A stretch of DNA of 64,000 nucleotides. Source: Flemingiibacterium sp045578725 (GTDB lineage: Bacteria; Bacillota; Clostridia; Oscillospirales; CAG-272). Shown here piece by piece: positions 7,596 to 16,450 of this stretch; the stretch's first letter is position 1; each line of letters opens with the position of its first letter. The position numbers were made by a program, and so were the translations under genes. The notes beneath the pieces are model-generated. The model searched no databases and was not told where the DNA came from. It saw only the letters and a program-made list of their open reading frames with translations. The stretch covers positions 1 to 64,000 of the forward strand of contig JAZNKS010000018.1 of assembly GCA_045578725.1 (NCBI GenBank). Direction: 5' to 3'.

Positions 7596-9350
7596 TCAGC
7601 TTATAACATCGAAGGAGAAAACACGCGCCATGCCGCTCCATGCCTTTCCCGTGACAGATACCGAAACGGTGCCGGCGGGCAGGGGATGCGTGAAGAGGGC
7701 ATTGTGGAGTGAGTCGAAATGCAGGACCTCGGATTTGCCGTCCGCGAGGGTAACGGTGATTTCAAGCTCTTTTACGAGATTGGCGGGCATCGACAGCGGC
7801 TTGAAATCCAGCCGGCGGTGGGATTTCTGCGAATAGGGGTTGCCGACTCCGGTCGGATTGATCGTTTCGCGGGTATAATCCGGATCGAAGCAGAGCCGGA
7901 TGCGATAGCCGTCCGATGAAAGCGGCGCGGCCAGCGTAAGCGAAAGCGGCTCGTCGATCGTGGTGAAGTGATCCTCGCCGTCGAGCATCCGCTCCAGACC
8001 GTCGGCCAGAATCGCCGCATCCCGCGACCAGACGGCTCCGTCCATGACGGGATGGAGCGGGCGGGGATGGCCGGGCAGCCAGATGCCGTCGTCCCACAGC
8101 TTTCTCTGAAGCTCGCCGATGGCCGATTCATACACGCCAGCAGGCGTTAAGGAGCGCGCAATGGCGATGGCGGCGGCTGTACCGACGGCCTGACCCATCA
8201 GCGCGCAGGTCGCCATGACGCGGGTGGAGCTCATGGCCATATGGGTGGCGCTGATATTGCGGCCGGCGAAATAGAGATTGTCGAGATCGGCCGAATACAG
8301 ACAGCGGTAGGGAATGAGATAGGGATTGTGAACCGGGGAATGGCAGGAGGAATAGCCCTCGGCATCGATGCCGGCCGGATCGTGGTTGTCCATCGTCCAG
8401 CCGCCGTAGGCAACGGCATCGGCAAAATCCCGTCCCTCGGACAGATCGCCGGCTTTGAGCCTATATGCACCCGCGTATCGGCGGCTCTCCCGCTTGCCGG
8501 GCAGGAAGCCGACCCATTCCAGCTCCCAGTTTTCGGCGCCGTGATCGCCGGTATTTTTGATGTGATCCCAGACGCCCATGGCGATAGCCAGCAGACGGTC
8601 GCGGCATTCCTCGGTATCGGCGATGCCGTCGGCGGTATTGCCGCCCACCTCGATCCACCAGAAATTGGCGCGCGTGTTCACGCAGTCATGGGCCTTGCCG
8701 GCCAGCGACTCCTCATCGGGAAATTTCTCGGCCCATTCGGGCGGGATGAAGGCAACCGGATGATCGGTTTCGCGGGCCTGAAGCAGGCAGGACATTCCCA
8801 TATGGAAGGAATCGGGTTCCTCGGCCGCCATCGGCTCATCAAATTCCGCCCGGCCTTCGCGGCCGACCCGGTACCGAGCGCCGACCAGCGGCGCCAGAAT
8901 GGAATCGCCGGAGCAGTCGGCAAAGAGACTGGCCTTAACCGTGTGCCAGGTGTAGGTGGTCAGCTGCCAGCCCGTGACGGACGCGATCCGCCGCCCCTCG
9001 GTGTCGGCATCGCAGACCGAGCAGTTCAGAAGCAGGGTGAGATTCTTCTCCCGTCTTGCCGTATCGTAGAGGACGGCATCCCACAGATGGGCATTCATAT
9101 GCGGATTGCGGTAGATGTTGGCCAGATCCAGCTCCGAGATGATGCCCGGCTCGCGGTAGCCCTTGCCTGCGCCGCGCACCCACATCCGGATTTCGCTGGA
9201 GGCATTGCCGCCGAGCACCGGACGGTCCTGGATCAGGATGACCTTCGCGCCGTGACGGGCCGCGGCCAGCGCGGCCGCGAGGCCGGAAAGGCCGCCGCCG
9301 ACCACGCAGAGATCGCATTCATGGGTTTTGTGCGTGAGGTTCTTGTTCAT
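7596..9350 (-). CDS. FAD-dependent oxidoreductase (FAD_oxidored family)
   Basis: A 584-residue flavoprotein of the PF12831 type. It has the N-terminal dinucleotide-binding motif 'VVGGGLSGLAAALAAARHG' (residues about 16-34), then 'GGNASSEIRMWVRGAG' and a mid-protein 'LFADCSGDS'. 'YFAGRNISATHMAMSSTRVM' near residue 370 is typical of these proteins, and a beta-rich C-terminal extension follows. The start is placed at the Met preceded by AAGGA about 11 bases upstream. It lies 51 bases behind a solute-binding lipoprotein gene on the same strand, apparently as its operon partner. The substrate is unknown; an oxidised sugar or polyol is plausible. Confidence 0.85.
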   Translation of the reverse strand: MNKNLTHKTHECDLCVVGGGLSGLAAALAAARHGAKVILIQDRPVLGGNASSEIRMWVRGAGKGYREPGIISELDLANIYRNPHMNAHLWDAVLYDTARREKNLTLLLNCSVCDADTEGRRIASVTGWQLTTYTWHTVKASLFADCSGDSILAPLVGARYRVGREGRAEFDEPMAAEEPDSFHMGMSCLLQARETDHPVAFIPPEWAEKFPDEESLAGKAHDCVNTRANFWWIEVGGNTADGIADTEECRDRLLAIAMGVWDHIKNTGDHGAENWELEWVGFLPGKRESRRYAGAYRLKAGDLSEGRDFADAVAYGGWTMDNHDPAGIDAEGYSSCHSPVHNPYLIPYRCLYSADLDNLYFAGRNISATHMAMSSTRVMATCALMGQAVGTAAAIAIARSLTPAGVYESAIGELQRKLWDDGIWLPGHPRPLHPVMDGAVWSRDAAILADGLERMLDGEDHFTTIDEPLSLTLAAPLSSDGYRIRLCFDPDYTRETINPTGVGNPYSQKSHRRLDFKPLSMPANLVKELEITVTLADGKSEVLHFDSLHNALFTHPLPAGTVSVSVTGKAWSGMARVFSFDVIS

Positions 9351-9401
9351 GATGAAAAGCTTCCTTGTTGTATTTTGCGTGCTCAACCGGAGCCAAAGCC
9401 C

Positions 9402-10847
9402 TTAATTCCCGGACTGAAGGCTCTTGAGGGTGGTCTCGATGCCGGCATTGATGCTGGAGGAGTTGGAGGCGATGACCGAAGCAAAGCCCTCGGCGCCGGA
9501 CTTGATGCAGGCGGCGGTCAGATTCATGAAATCGCCCCACTTCCAGATAAAGCCCAGGTCATAGACCTTGTGCTCCAGCGCCAGAAGCAGCATTTCGTAG
9601 GATTCATCGTCGCGGGTGTACTTGGCCGAGAAGCAGGTATCGTAGTAGGCGGGCATCAGATGCTCGGCGGAATAAGCGGCCAGCGCATCCAGAACGGCAC
9701 CGGTCCTGTCAAGCTCGCCGTTGGTCTTGGGAACAAAGAAGACAGGCGCGCCCATATTGACGTGCGAGAGGTAGAATTCCTGCGATTCCTCGTACTTGGG
9801 CATGGGCAGGAAGCCGAAATCCTGCTCGGCACCGCGCAGATACTGGCTGGCGGCCGAGATGCACTGGGGCAGGAAGAGCATCTGATCGTTCTGGAACATC
9901 GCCGCGATGGCATCGCGGTTCTTGAGCGTGGTGTAATCGTTGAGGTTGAAGAGATCGTCGCCGCCGTACAGCTTGCTGATCTTTTCGTAGACATCGAGGA
10001 AGCGGTTGCTGCCGGCGATGAACTCCGGCTCGTCATCCTCGTTCAGGGCGAAGGCGTTCTGGCCGCATCCGATGAGGAAGGCGTAGATCGGGTCGGCACT
10101 CGGAACGGAGATGATACCCCAGCGGTCATTGTAATCATACTTCGAGTCGCCGTTGAGATCGCCGGTCACGCGGGCAGCCAGTGTATTCAGGACATCCAGC
10201 GTCCATTTGCCATCGCGGACGGTCTGATAGAGATCACGGATCTCAAAATCCTCGGCCACCTTCTTGGAATAGATGATGGCATAGAGGCAGTCGGCGGTGG
10301 TCAGAAGCAGATCGCCGACCAGCATATAGTTCTTATCGAGCACCGAGGTGTCGCGCAGGAAATCCTGATCCCAGTAATCCTTGTCAAGATTGAGGGTGTC
10401 CAGCTCGTGAATCTCGACAAACAGATCCTCGGCGGTCAGAGCGGCCATGTCGCGGAGCTTCTCCATGTAGAGATTGAAGGTGCCGTCATCGGCCAGGATG
10501 TTCTTGCGGGCTTCGGAGGTGATGGAACCGAAGACGGTTTCCTGAATCACGCAGTTCATGGCCTGCTCGACGAAGGAATTGCGGCGGAAGAGGATGTCAT
10601 TGAGCACCTCGCCGGTTTCGCCCTCCGGATCGAAGGTGTTGTTGGACCAGGCAATATTCGACTGATCGATTTTGGCGACGTTCAGCGTGAAGCCTTCCAG
10701 GTCGGGGTATTCGATGACCGCGGCGGTGTCGGATGCGGAGTCGGTCTGGGTGGGGACGGTGGTGTCAGAGGCGGGCGTCTTGCCGCCGCAGGAAATGAGG
10801 CCGGCCATCATCGAGGCCAGCAGAATGAGGGAAACGGTGCGTTTCAT
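9402..10847 (-). CDS. Extracellular solute-binding lipoprotein
   Basis: The 481-residue protein begins with a lipoprotein signal peptide ending in the lipobox 'LISC' near residue 20, then a Ser/Thr/Asp-rich linker. The body shows the family signature 'TGEVLNDILFRRNSFVE', shared by the five such proteins in this window, and later blocks such as 'VRDGKWTLDVLN' and 'FGFLPMPKYEE'. It resembles ABC importer family 1 sugar-binding proteins, but no permease or ATPase gene is in the window. The start follows AAGGAG. A sigma-A type promoter lies upstream and the FAD oxidoreductase follows in the same unit. Confidence 0.85.
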   Translation of the reverse strand: MKRTVSLILLASMMAGLISCGGKTPASDTTVPTQTDSASDTAAVIEYPDLEGFTLNVAKIDQSNIAWSNNTFDPEGETGEVLNDILFRRNSFVEQAMNCVIQETVFGSITSEARKNILADDGTFNLYMEKLRDMAALTAEDLFVEIHELDTLNLDKDYWDQDFLRDTSVLDKNYMLVGDLLLTTADCLYAIIYSKKVAEDFEIRDLYQTVRDGKWTLDVLNTLAARVTGDLNGDSKYDYNDRWGIISVPSADPIYAFLIGCGQNAFALNEDDEPEFIAGSNRFLDVYEKISKLYGGDDLFNLNDYTTLKNRDAIAAMFQNDQMLFLPQCISAASQYLRGAEQDFGFLPMPKYEESQEFYLSHVNMGAPVFFVPKTNGELDRTGAVLDALAAYSAEHLMPAYYDTCFSAKYTRDDESYEMLLLALEHKVYDLGFIWKWGDFMNLTAACIKSGAEGFASVIASNSSSINAGIETTLKSLQSGN

Positions 10848-10881
10848 AATGAATCTCCTTGTTTTTTCAATAGGCAGTTTC

Positions 10882-10910
10882 ATTATAACACGTCCGAAAA
10901 GGGTTGTAAA
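10882..10910 (-). promoter_or_regulatory. Promoter of the solute-binding protein/FAD oxidoreductase unit
   Basis: TTTACA and TATAAT on the minus strand are spaced by 17 bases and sit about 35 bases before the start codon. Confidence 0.65.
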
Positions 10911-10946
10911 CAGCGATATGTGAAGCGGATTTATGCAATTGTGACA

Positions 10947-11873
10947 TTATCCGCCGGCATTCCGCTTTTTGTATTCCGAGGGGGTGCAGTTCTGGAATTT
11001 GCGGAAGACCTTGATGAAGCTGGACATATTGCGAAAGCCCGCGCCTGCGGCCGCCTTCTCCACGCTCTCGCCCGCGCGGAGCAGGGAACAGCTCTCAAGT
11101 AGCTTGCGGCGGAGGATGTATTCGTACAGCGGCGTGTTGTAATACTGGCGGAAGACGCGGGTGATGTATTCGCGGCTGTAGAAGAAGGTGCTGCTCAGAT
11201 CGGCCGCCGAGTGGAGGGAGGCGAATTCCTTATCGATGTAAGCCTTGATCCGGGCGATGAATTCCGGCACGGGGGAGGCGATGTCCTCGGCCCGGACCGG
11301 ACGGCTGTCCGAGAGGGTGAGGAAAAGCTCCGTCAGCCGGAGCAGGGCACGCGCGCCCGCATAGGGAGCCGTCGGATCGGCCAGCGCACGCTCGGCATCC
11401 TCGGCATAGGAAAGAACGCTCGGACCGGCTTCAAAGCAGAAGGCGGCGCTTCCGGGATCCCCGGCGCGGATGAAATCCAGCACCGAAGGATCGCCGAAAA
11501 GGGCGGGAATCGGCCGGAAATAGATGACATACCGGTCATAGCGAAGGGAATCGAGGGCGCGGAACATATGGATGGTGTTCGGCTTTGTCAGGATTGCCGT
11601 GCCCGGGCGGGCGGACAGATAGCGGTCATCGGTGATGTACTGCATCGAATCGCCCGAGGCGCAGACGGTCAGCTCAAAATAATCGTGGGAGTGGAGATAT
11701 TCGGGAAAATCCGTGGGGGTGTAATCGTTGACACGGTGGGAAAAAAGCACCATCCCGGACAAAAGGGCATCCGTCCAGCCGCCCTCAACGTTTTCAGCGG
11801 TCCGGAGCGAGGGGGATGAAATGAGCGCGCGGCACCGTCCCTTTATCAGGTTTTCTTCAAATCGGTGAAGCAT
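10947..11873 (-). CDS. AraC-family transcriptional regulator
   Basis: A 308-residue protein. The N-terminal cupin-like half has 'HSHDYFELTVCASG' and 'RPGTAILTKPNTIH' (residues about 60-105). The C-terminal AraC double HTH is at about 205-305, with 'YSREYITRVFRQYYNTPLYEY' spread across the first HTH and 'AAGAGFRNMSSFIKVFRKF' in the second. The start follows GGAGG by five bases. It is divergent from the FAD oxidoreductase gene that begins 146 bases away, which it likely regulates. Confidence 0.88.
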   Translation of the reverse strand: MLHRFEENLIKGRCRALISSPSLRTAENVEGGWTDALLSGMVLFSHRVNDYTPTDFPEYLHSHDYFELTVCASGDSMQYITDDRYLSARPGTAILTKPNTIHMFRALDSLRYDRYVIYFRPIPALFGDPSVLDFIRAGDPGSAAFCFEAGPSVLSYAEDAERALADPTAPYAGARALLRLTELFLTLSDSRPVRAEDIASPVPEFIARIKAYIDKEFASLHSAADLSSTFFYSREYITRVFRQYYNTPLYEYILRRKLLESCSLLRAGESVEKAAAGAGFRNMSSFIKVFRKFQNCTPSEYKKRNAGG

Positions 11874-11922
11874 ACGGTCCTCCGAAAGTCACAAAAGCAT
11901 AAGATTTTATCGTGAAAAAGGC

Positions 11923-11950
11923 TTGTCATATGCAATATTTATGGTATAAT
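11923..11950 (+). promoter_or_regulatory. Promoter of the second FAD oxidoreductase
   Basis: TTGTCA and TATAAT are spaced by 16 bases, and TGG precedes the -10 box as an extended -10 element. It is about 70 bases from the start codon. Confidence 0.65.
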
Positions 11951-11952
11951 TG

Positions 11953-11981
11953 AGTATAGCATAAAAATTCCGGTTTGTCAA
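11953..11981 (-). promoter_or_regulatory. Promoter of the divergent AraC gene
   Basis: Minus-strand TTGACA and TATACT are spaced by 17 bases. The -10 boxes of the two divergent promoters are only two bases apart. Confidence 0.65.
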
Positions 11982-12019
11982 CCGATATTAACCAATCATA
12001 AAAGAAAGCGTGGAATCCC

Positions 12020-13399
12020 ATGACCTATACCAAAACTCTTCCGACGGAATCAACCGACATTCTCATCATCGGCGGCGGCCCGGCCGGACTCTGTGCAGCG
12101 ATTGCCGCGGCCCGTGCCAATCCCACCGCAAAGGTGATGCTGATGGAGCAGAACGGATACTGCGGCGGCATGGCCGCAGCCGGTCTTGTCGCACCGTTCA
12201 TGACCTGCTATGACAGCGGCGGAAACACCATGCTCATCCGCGGCCTTTTTGAGGAAATTGTTGACCGGCTGGTCGAAATGGGCGGCGCGATCCATCCCTC
12301 CGGCGTTGAAACCTCGTCGGCCTTCACCTCCTATATCACCGCCGGCCACATCCATGTGACTCCCTTCAAGGCGGAGGCGCTCAAGCTTCTGGCGGACCGG
12401 ATGCTCACCGAGGCCGGCGTGACACCGCTCTATCACACCTCGCTGGCGGATGTCATCACCGAGGGCGACCGTGTCATCGGCGCGGTGGCCGCCAAAAAGG
12501 AAGGGCTCTGCCTGATTTTGGCGAAGGTGATCGTTGACTGCACCGGCGATGCGGATGCGGCGGCCGCGGCCGGTGTTCCCTATACGCTGGGCAACGGGCA
12601 GGGCAAAATCCAGCCGGCGACCATGTTCTTCCGGATCGGAAACGTGGACAGCAAGAAGATCGACGAGGATATCGAAAAGAACCGCGACAACTTCTACCGA
12701 AGGGACGGCGTGAATTACCGCTCCCTTCATTGGTGGGTATCGAAAGCGCGTGAGGCCGGCGACTGGTCGCTGGATCGGGTATCCATCGGCCTCTTCCGGG
12801 GCGTGGATGAGGATGAATGGAGCATCAACACCTCCCGCATCATGGGCATCGACGGAACGGTATCCGAAAGCCTGACAAGGGGCGAGATCGCCGGCCGCGA
12901 GCAGGTGGACGAGATTTTTGCCTTCCTCAAAAAATATGTGCCCGGCTGTGAAAATGCGAAGCTTCTCCAGAGCGGAAGCACGCTGGGCATCCGCGAGACC
13001 CGCCACATTCACGGTCTTGTCACGCTGAAGCTGGACGATGTGCTCTCCTGCACGGTGCCCGGCGATTCGATCCTGCTGGCCGCGAATTCGGTGGATGTCC
13101 ACGGAAAATTCGGCCCGCGAAGCAACGAATACATCACGATTCCCGAGGGAAACTATTACGGCGTGCCGTACAAAACGATGGTCAGCGGGAAGTTTTCGAA
13201 TCTTCTGGTTGCGGGCCGCTGTATCTCGGCGGACAGCGAGGCGGCGGGAGCCATCCGCGTCATGCCGCCCTGCATGGGCATCGGTCAGGCCGCTGGCGCG
13301 GCTGCCGCGCAGGCGCTCTCCTGCGGCGAGGATGTCCGCACGCTCGATACCGAACGGCTTCGCAGGACGCTGAAGGAACAGGGCGTATATCTTGGATAA
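12020..13399 (+). CDS. FAD-dependent oxidoreductase (FAD_oxidored family)
   Basis: This 459-residue flavoprotein has 'DILIIGGGPAGLCAAIAAAR' at residues 13-32 for FAD binding, 'NGYCGGMAAAGLVAPFMTCY', then 'DCTGDADAAA' and the C-terminal 'MPPCMGIGQAAGAAAAQA' typical of PF12831 proteins. It lacks the long C-terminal extension of the other oxidoreductase in this window. The ribosome binding site is weak (AAAGAAAG upstream). It is monocistronic, divergent from an AraC gene, and closed by a set of hairpins. The substrate is unknown. Confidence 0.85.
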   Translation: MTYTKTLPTESTDILIIGGGPAGLCAAIAAARANPTAKVMLMEQNGYCGGMAAAGLVAPFMTCYDSGGNTMLIRGLFEEIVDRLVEMGGAIHPSGVETSSAFTSYITAGHIHVTPFKAEALKLLADRMLTEAGVTPLYHTSLADVITEGDRVIGAVAAKKEGLCLILAKVIVDCTGDADAAAAAGVPYTLGNGQGKIQPATMFFRIGNVDSKKIDEDIEKNRDNFYRRDGVNYRSLHWWVSKAREAGDWSLDRVSIGLFRGVDEDEWSINTSRIMGIDGTVSESLTRGEIAGREQVDEIFAFLKKYVPGCENAKLLQSGSTLGIRETRHIHGLVTLKLDDVLSCTVPGDSILLAANSVDVHGKFGPRSNEYITIPEGNYYGVPYKTMVSGKFSNLLVAGRCISADSEAAGAIRVMPPCMGIGQAAGAAAAQALSCGEDVRTLDTERLRRTLKEQGVYLG

Positions 13400-13401
13400 A
13401 A

Positions 13402-13480
13402 GAGCTCCGTTTGGAGCTCAGGATCTCCTGACGGAGATCCATAAAAAGGGGCTGTTGCACCTAAGTGCAACAGCCCCTTT
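13402..13480. terminator. Three tandem hairpins ending in a bidirectional terminator
   Basis: Three perfect stems follow each other. The first is GAGCTCC/GGAGCTC (13402-13419) and the second GGATCTCC/GGAGATCC (13421-13440). The third is AAAGGGGCTGTTGCAC with its exact complement around CTAA (13445-13480). The third has A and T runs on both sides and separates convergent genes. The first two have no T run and are unexplained. Confidence 0.75.
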
Positions 13481-13483
13481 GTT

Positions 13484-15376
13484 TTACAGAAGATTAGCGG
13501 TGGCGATGGTCTGGTAACCATTCCAGAGAAAGCCGTTAAAGCGGTTGGCATCGTCGGATGTGCAGTCGATACGAAGCCGCTCGGCTTCCAGCTCTTCGAT
13601 CCGGTCGATCCGGCCGTCAAGATACGCCACGATCCGCTCCTTTGCCGTGACGAAGCGGGATCGGATGCCGCCATAGCGGATATCGTGAACCTCCCAGCCG
13701 AAGGGCTTGTTGTAGGTCATCCATGCGGTGCGGCGTGCCATGATCAGCGCGTCTACCTTTTCGATCACCGTATCGCATTCGCCTGCCAGCGCGGCCAAGG
13801 CTTCCCGGTCGCCGGCATCGTAAGCAGCTTTCAGACGGAGTCCGAAGTCGGCCTTGTTTTCCAGCAGGGATGTGAGCTTGCGAATGCTATCAAAGGCCGG
13901 CTCAAAGCGGGGATCCGCCGGCTTGACATCAGCCAGCAAAGCGGAAACTCCGCGGTAATACGCGCCGCAGTCGAGCCCTTTCATGTGGGCATCGACAAGG
14001 CCGGTCATCGGGTCATTGTAGAGCAGGGATCGGGTGAGAGGGAGATACTTGCTTTCGTTCAGCCCTTCCGGCTTTTCGGTCAGAAGGAAGGCCTCGTAGC
14101 TCTCGCCGGTCGCATGGTCAAAGCAGCGGGCGATCGAAGCCTCGTCAAAGCTTCCCGTGTAATCGTAATCAGCGTACCAGGCAAGGCCGGCCAGCGACAG
14201 AATCAGATCGGATTCCGATCCGTTGCCCCAGACCGTGGCGATGACCTGCTTCACGCCCTTTTTTTTGCAGGCCTCCAGCGCCGGAATGGTGAAGCGGCGG
14301 GAACGCGAGAAGAGGAAGGTTGGTCCGCTCCATCCCCAGACACCGCCTGCAAACAGCATTTTGTCGGCGAATTCGCGGTGCTTGTCGATGTTGACCGAAT
14401 AGAATTCCTCGTTGTCGTTGTAGTAATCCCAGAAGACCGGCGTCATATTCTCTGGCAGCTGCTCGCGAAGATTTTCGGGGAGCACGATGCGGGGATCGTA
14501 TTCGATGAAGTTTCGGAGGCCCTTGCCGTGGAGGCGGAAGAACATATCGCTCCACATCATGGGCTTCAGTCCCTCTTCCTCGGCCATTTTTGCTACCGTA
14601 TGGAGATGCTCCATGTAGATTTCGCTCCGGTCGCGGTAACCGTTGATGTCAAGATACCGTCCGGCGCCCAGATCGTGGGTTTCATCAAGGCCGACATGAA
14701 CCCGGCGGCTGGTGAAAACCTTGGACACGGTGCGGAGCATATCGCGGATAATCTGATTCGTCGCATCGGCGCCGGCCAGCATGACGCGCTGGGTATCCTT
14801 GTAGGGGAGGGCGGCGCGCCAACGCAGGTGGGTCGCCAGATGGCCAAGTGTCTGGATGCAGGGGATCAGCTCAATTCCGAGGGTGAGCGCGTACTGATCC
14901 AGCTCGCGGATCTCGTCCAGCGTATAGCGGCCTCGCATATAGCCGAAATAGGGATGGCCCGGCAGCTCGTAGGTGTCCTCGGTGTAGAGCATGAAGGTGT
15001 TCAGTCCCATCAGCGCCATCTTGCGAAACATGAATTTGACGGTATCGGGATTCATGACGGCGTTGCGGGACATATCGATCATTGCGCCGTTGGTATGAAA
15101 GAGCGGATGCTCGGTGACCGTCCGGTCATTCACGTCCTCTTTTATCCAGGAGGCGAGATGTGCCAGTGCGCGCAGGAAGCGAACCGTGCCGCCTCCGTAG
15201 CGGATGGAGGCCGTATTACCATTTTTGACTGCCGTGAGGCCGGGTTCTTCGGCTTCGGCTACGGTTACGATGATTTCCGCCGCATCCGGGGTGTCGGCGA
15301 GCGTGATGCCGAGCTCACCGGCAACCAGTGCAATCGCCGCCTTGAGATGATCGGCGTTTTCAAAATAATAAAGCAT
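13484..15376 (-). CDS. Glycoside hydrolase family 20 beta-N-acetylhexosaminidase
   Basis: The 630-residue protein has a small N-terminal GH20b-like alpha/beta domain (about 1-95) and a TIM barrel from about 100. 'GAMIDMSRNAVM', 'YTEDTYELPGHPYFG', 'LIPCIQTLGH' and 'HVGLDETHDLGAG' follow the GH20 order; the Asp-Glu pair in the last is the catalytic pair of substrate-assisted hydrolysis. No signal peptide is seen, so it probably cleaves imported GlcNAc or GalNAc oligosaccharides in the cytoplasm. The start follows AGGAG by seven bases. It is third in an operon with the aldo/keto reductase and phosphoesterase genes. Confidence 0.87.
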   Translation of the reverse strand: MLYYFENADHLKAAIALVAGELGITLADTPDAAEIIVTVAEAEEPGLTAVKNGNTASIRYGGGTVRFLRALAHLASWIKEDVNDRTVTEHPLFHTNGAMIDMSRNAVMNPDTVKFMFRKMALMGLNTFMLYTEDTYELPGHPYFGYMRGRYTLDEIRELDQYALTLGIELIPCIQTLGHLATHLRWRAALPYKDTQRVMLAGADATNQIIRDMLRTVSKVFTSRRVHVGLDETHDLGAGRYLDINGYRDRSEIYMEHLHTVAKMAEEEGLKPMMWSDMFFRLHGKGLRNFIEYDPRIVLPENLREQLPENMTPVFWDYYNDNEEFYSVNIDKHREFADKMLFAGGVWGWSGPTFLFSRSRRFTIPALEACKKKGVKQVIATVWGNGSESDLILSLAGLAWYADYDYTGSFDEASIARCFDHATGESYEAFLLTEKPEGLNESKYLPLTRSLLYNDPMTGLVDAHMKGLDCGAYYRGVSALLADVKPADPRFEPAFDSIRKLTSLLENKADFGLRLKAAYDAGDREALAALAGECDTVIEKVDALIMARRTAWMTYNKPFGWEVHDIRYGGIRSRFVTAKERIVAYLDGRIDRIEELEAERLRIDCTSDDANRFNGFLWNGYQTIATANLL

Positions 15377-15436
15377 GGGATGGCTCCTTTCTGTATTCCC
15401 GGTGTTGCCCGCTGTGCAGACGATCGTAGTGAGGCT

Positions 15437-16435
15437 TTACACAATCCGGCGATCCGCGCCGTCGCCGATGCGGACCAGCTCCAGATGCTTTTCGGACGGG
15501 GTCCAGACCAGGACATCCAGTATAAAGCCAGCTTCGTTTTCCTCGTGCTTCGGCTGCCAGAAGGCACCGGTCACGGCCTGCGGGCAGGCAATGGGATTCT
15601 TGTAGCCGCCGATCTCCTCAAAGGGGGCGCGCAGGGAATCGCGGTGGGTGTGACCGCCAAAGCAGGCGATCAGACGGCCGGTCTTTTCGGCGAAGCGGTT
15701 GACGATGGCCGAAGCCTCCTCCACATCGTCGATCCAGCCGCAGAGGGCGCTGATGTAGGATACGGCCGCGCGCTCGCCCGTCCAGACCCCGAGGGTGGTG
15801 GTGCGGTCGCCCCGGTATTCATCCCAGAAGGGAACGTGCATCAGGATGATGACATTCCGATCGGTGGCAAGGGCGGTGGATTCCAGCCATTCCAGCTGCT
15901 TTTTGCCGAATCCCCACAGGGGTGTGGGATTCTCTGCCTCGATATCCGAGCCGTATGGAACGGAAAGAACGACGAGGCGGGTATCGGCCTTGTCGATGTC
16001 AACCGTATAATAGGAGCCCTCGTCGGCATAGACGGCATCGGTGTTGCCGTAGCGGTGCTTATGGATCGCGTTCCAGTAGTCGGCATCGAAGAAATCCGTG
16101 CCGATGGCATCGTGATTGCCGTGGACCGCGATGAGCGGACAGCCGGCGGCGGTGTGGATCCGGGTCAGCAGTTTTTCAAACCAGGCGGACAGATCCTCGT
16201 TGGTGATATGAATGTTCCGGCCGAGCATGGCGGGATTGTCGCCGAGATCGATAACGGCATCGCAGGCGACAGCGGAGGTGAGTGCCGAGAGAAGCTCGCA
16301 GAGCACATTCACCGACTCCTGATCGGGGGTATTGGTGTGCAGATCGGTGAAAAGGGGCAGGACGATGGAATCCTCGCGGCGGAGGGCATCGATTTTTGCC
16401 TTGGCTTCGGCGATCATGGTTTCGTATTGGGGCAT
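15437..16435 (-). CDS. Calcineurin-like metallophosphoesterase
   Basis: The 332-residue protein shows the metallophosphoesterase motifs in order: 'FTDLH' (D-x-H-like), 'DLGDN' (GD), 'GNHDA' (GNH-D/E), 'LMHVP' and 'GGHTHRDS' (GHxH). These bind a dinuclear metal centre that hydrolyses phosphomono- or diesters. No secretion signal is visible. It starts behind AGGAG and lies between the aldo/keto reductase and GH20 genes of one operon, so a sugar phosphate or nucleotide-sugar-related phosphoester is a reasonable but unproven substrate. Confidence 0.87.
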   Translation of the reverse strand: MPQYETMIAEAKAKIDALRREDSIVLPLFTDLHTNTPDQESVNVLCELLSALTSAVACDAVIDLGDNPAMLGRNIHITNEDLSAWFEKLLTRIHTAAGCPLIAVHGNHDAIGTDFFDADYWNAIHKHRYGNTDAVYADEGSYYTVDIDKADTRLVVLSVPYGSDIEAENPTPLWGFGKKQLEWLESTALATDRNVIILMHVPFWDEYRGDRTTTLGVWTGERAAVSYISALCGWIDDVEEASAIVNRFAEKTGRLIACFGGHTHRDSLRAPFEEIGGYKNPIACPQAVTGAFWQPKHEENEAGFILDVLVWTPSEKHLELVRIGDGADRRIV

Positions 16436-16450
16436 GATTGATTTCTCCTC

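Noticed and set aside
8241..11102. A 953-codon plus-strand frame across the FAD oxidoreductase and solute-binding protein genes
   Set aside because: Antisense shadow of two well-recognised minus-strand genes; no motifs and no start signals.
13685..16441. A 918-codon plus-strand frame across the GH20 and phosphoesterase genes
   Set aside because: Antisense shadow; the minus-strand genes carry complete catalytic motifs and ribosome binding sites.
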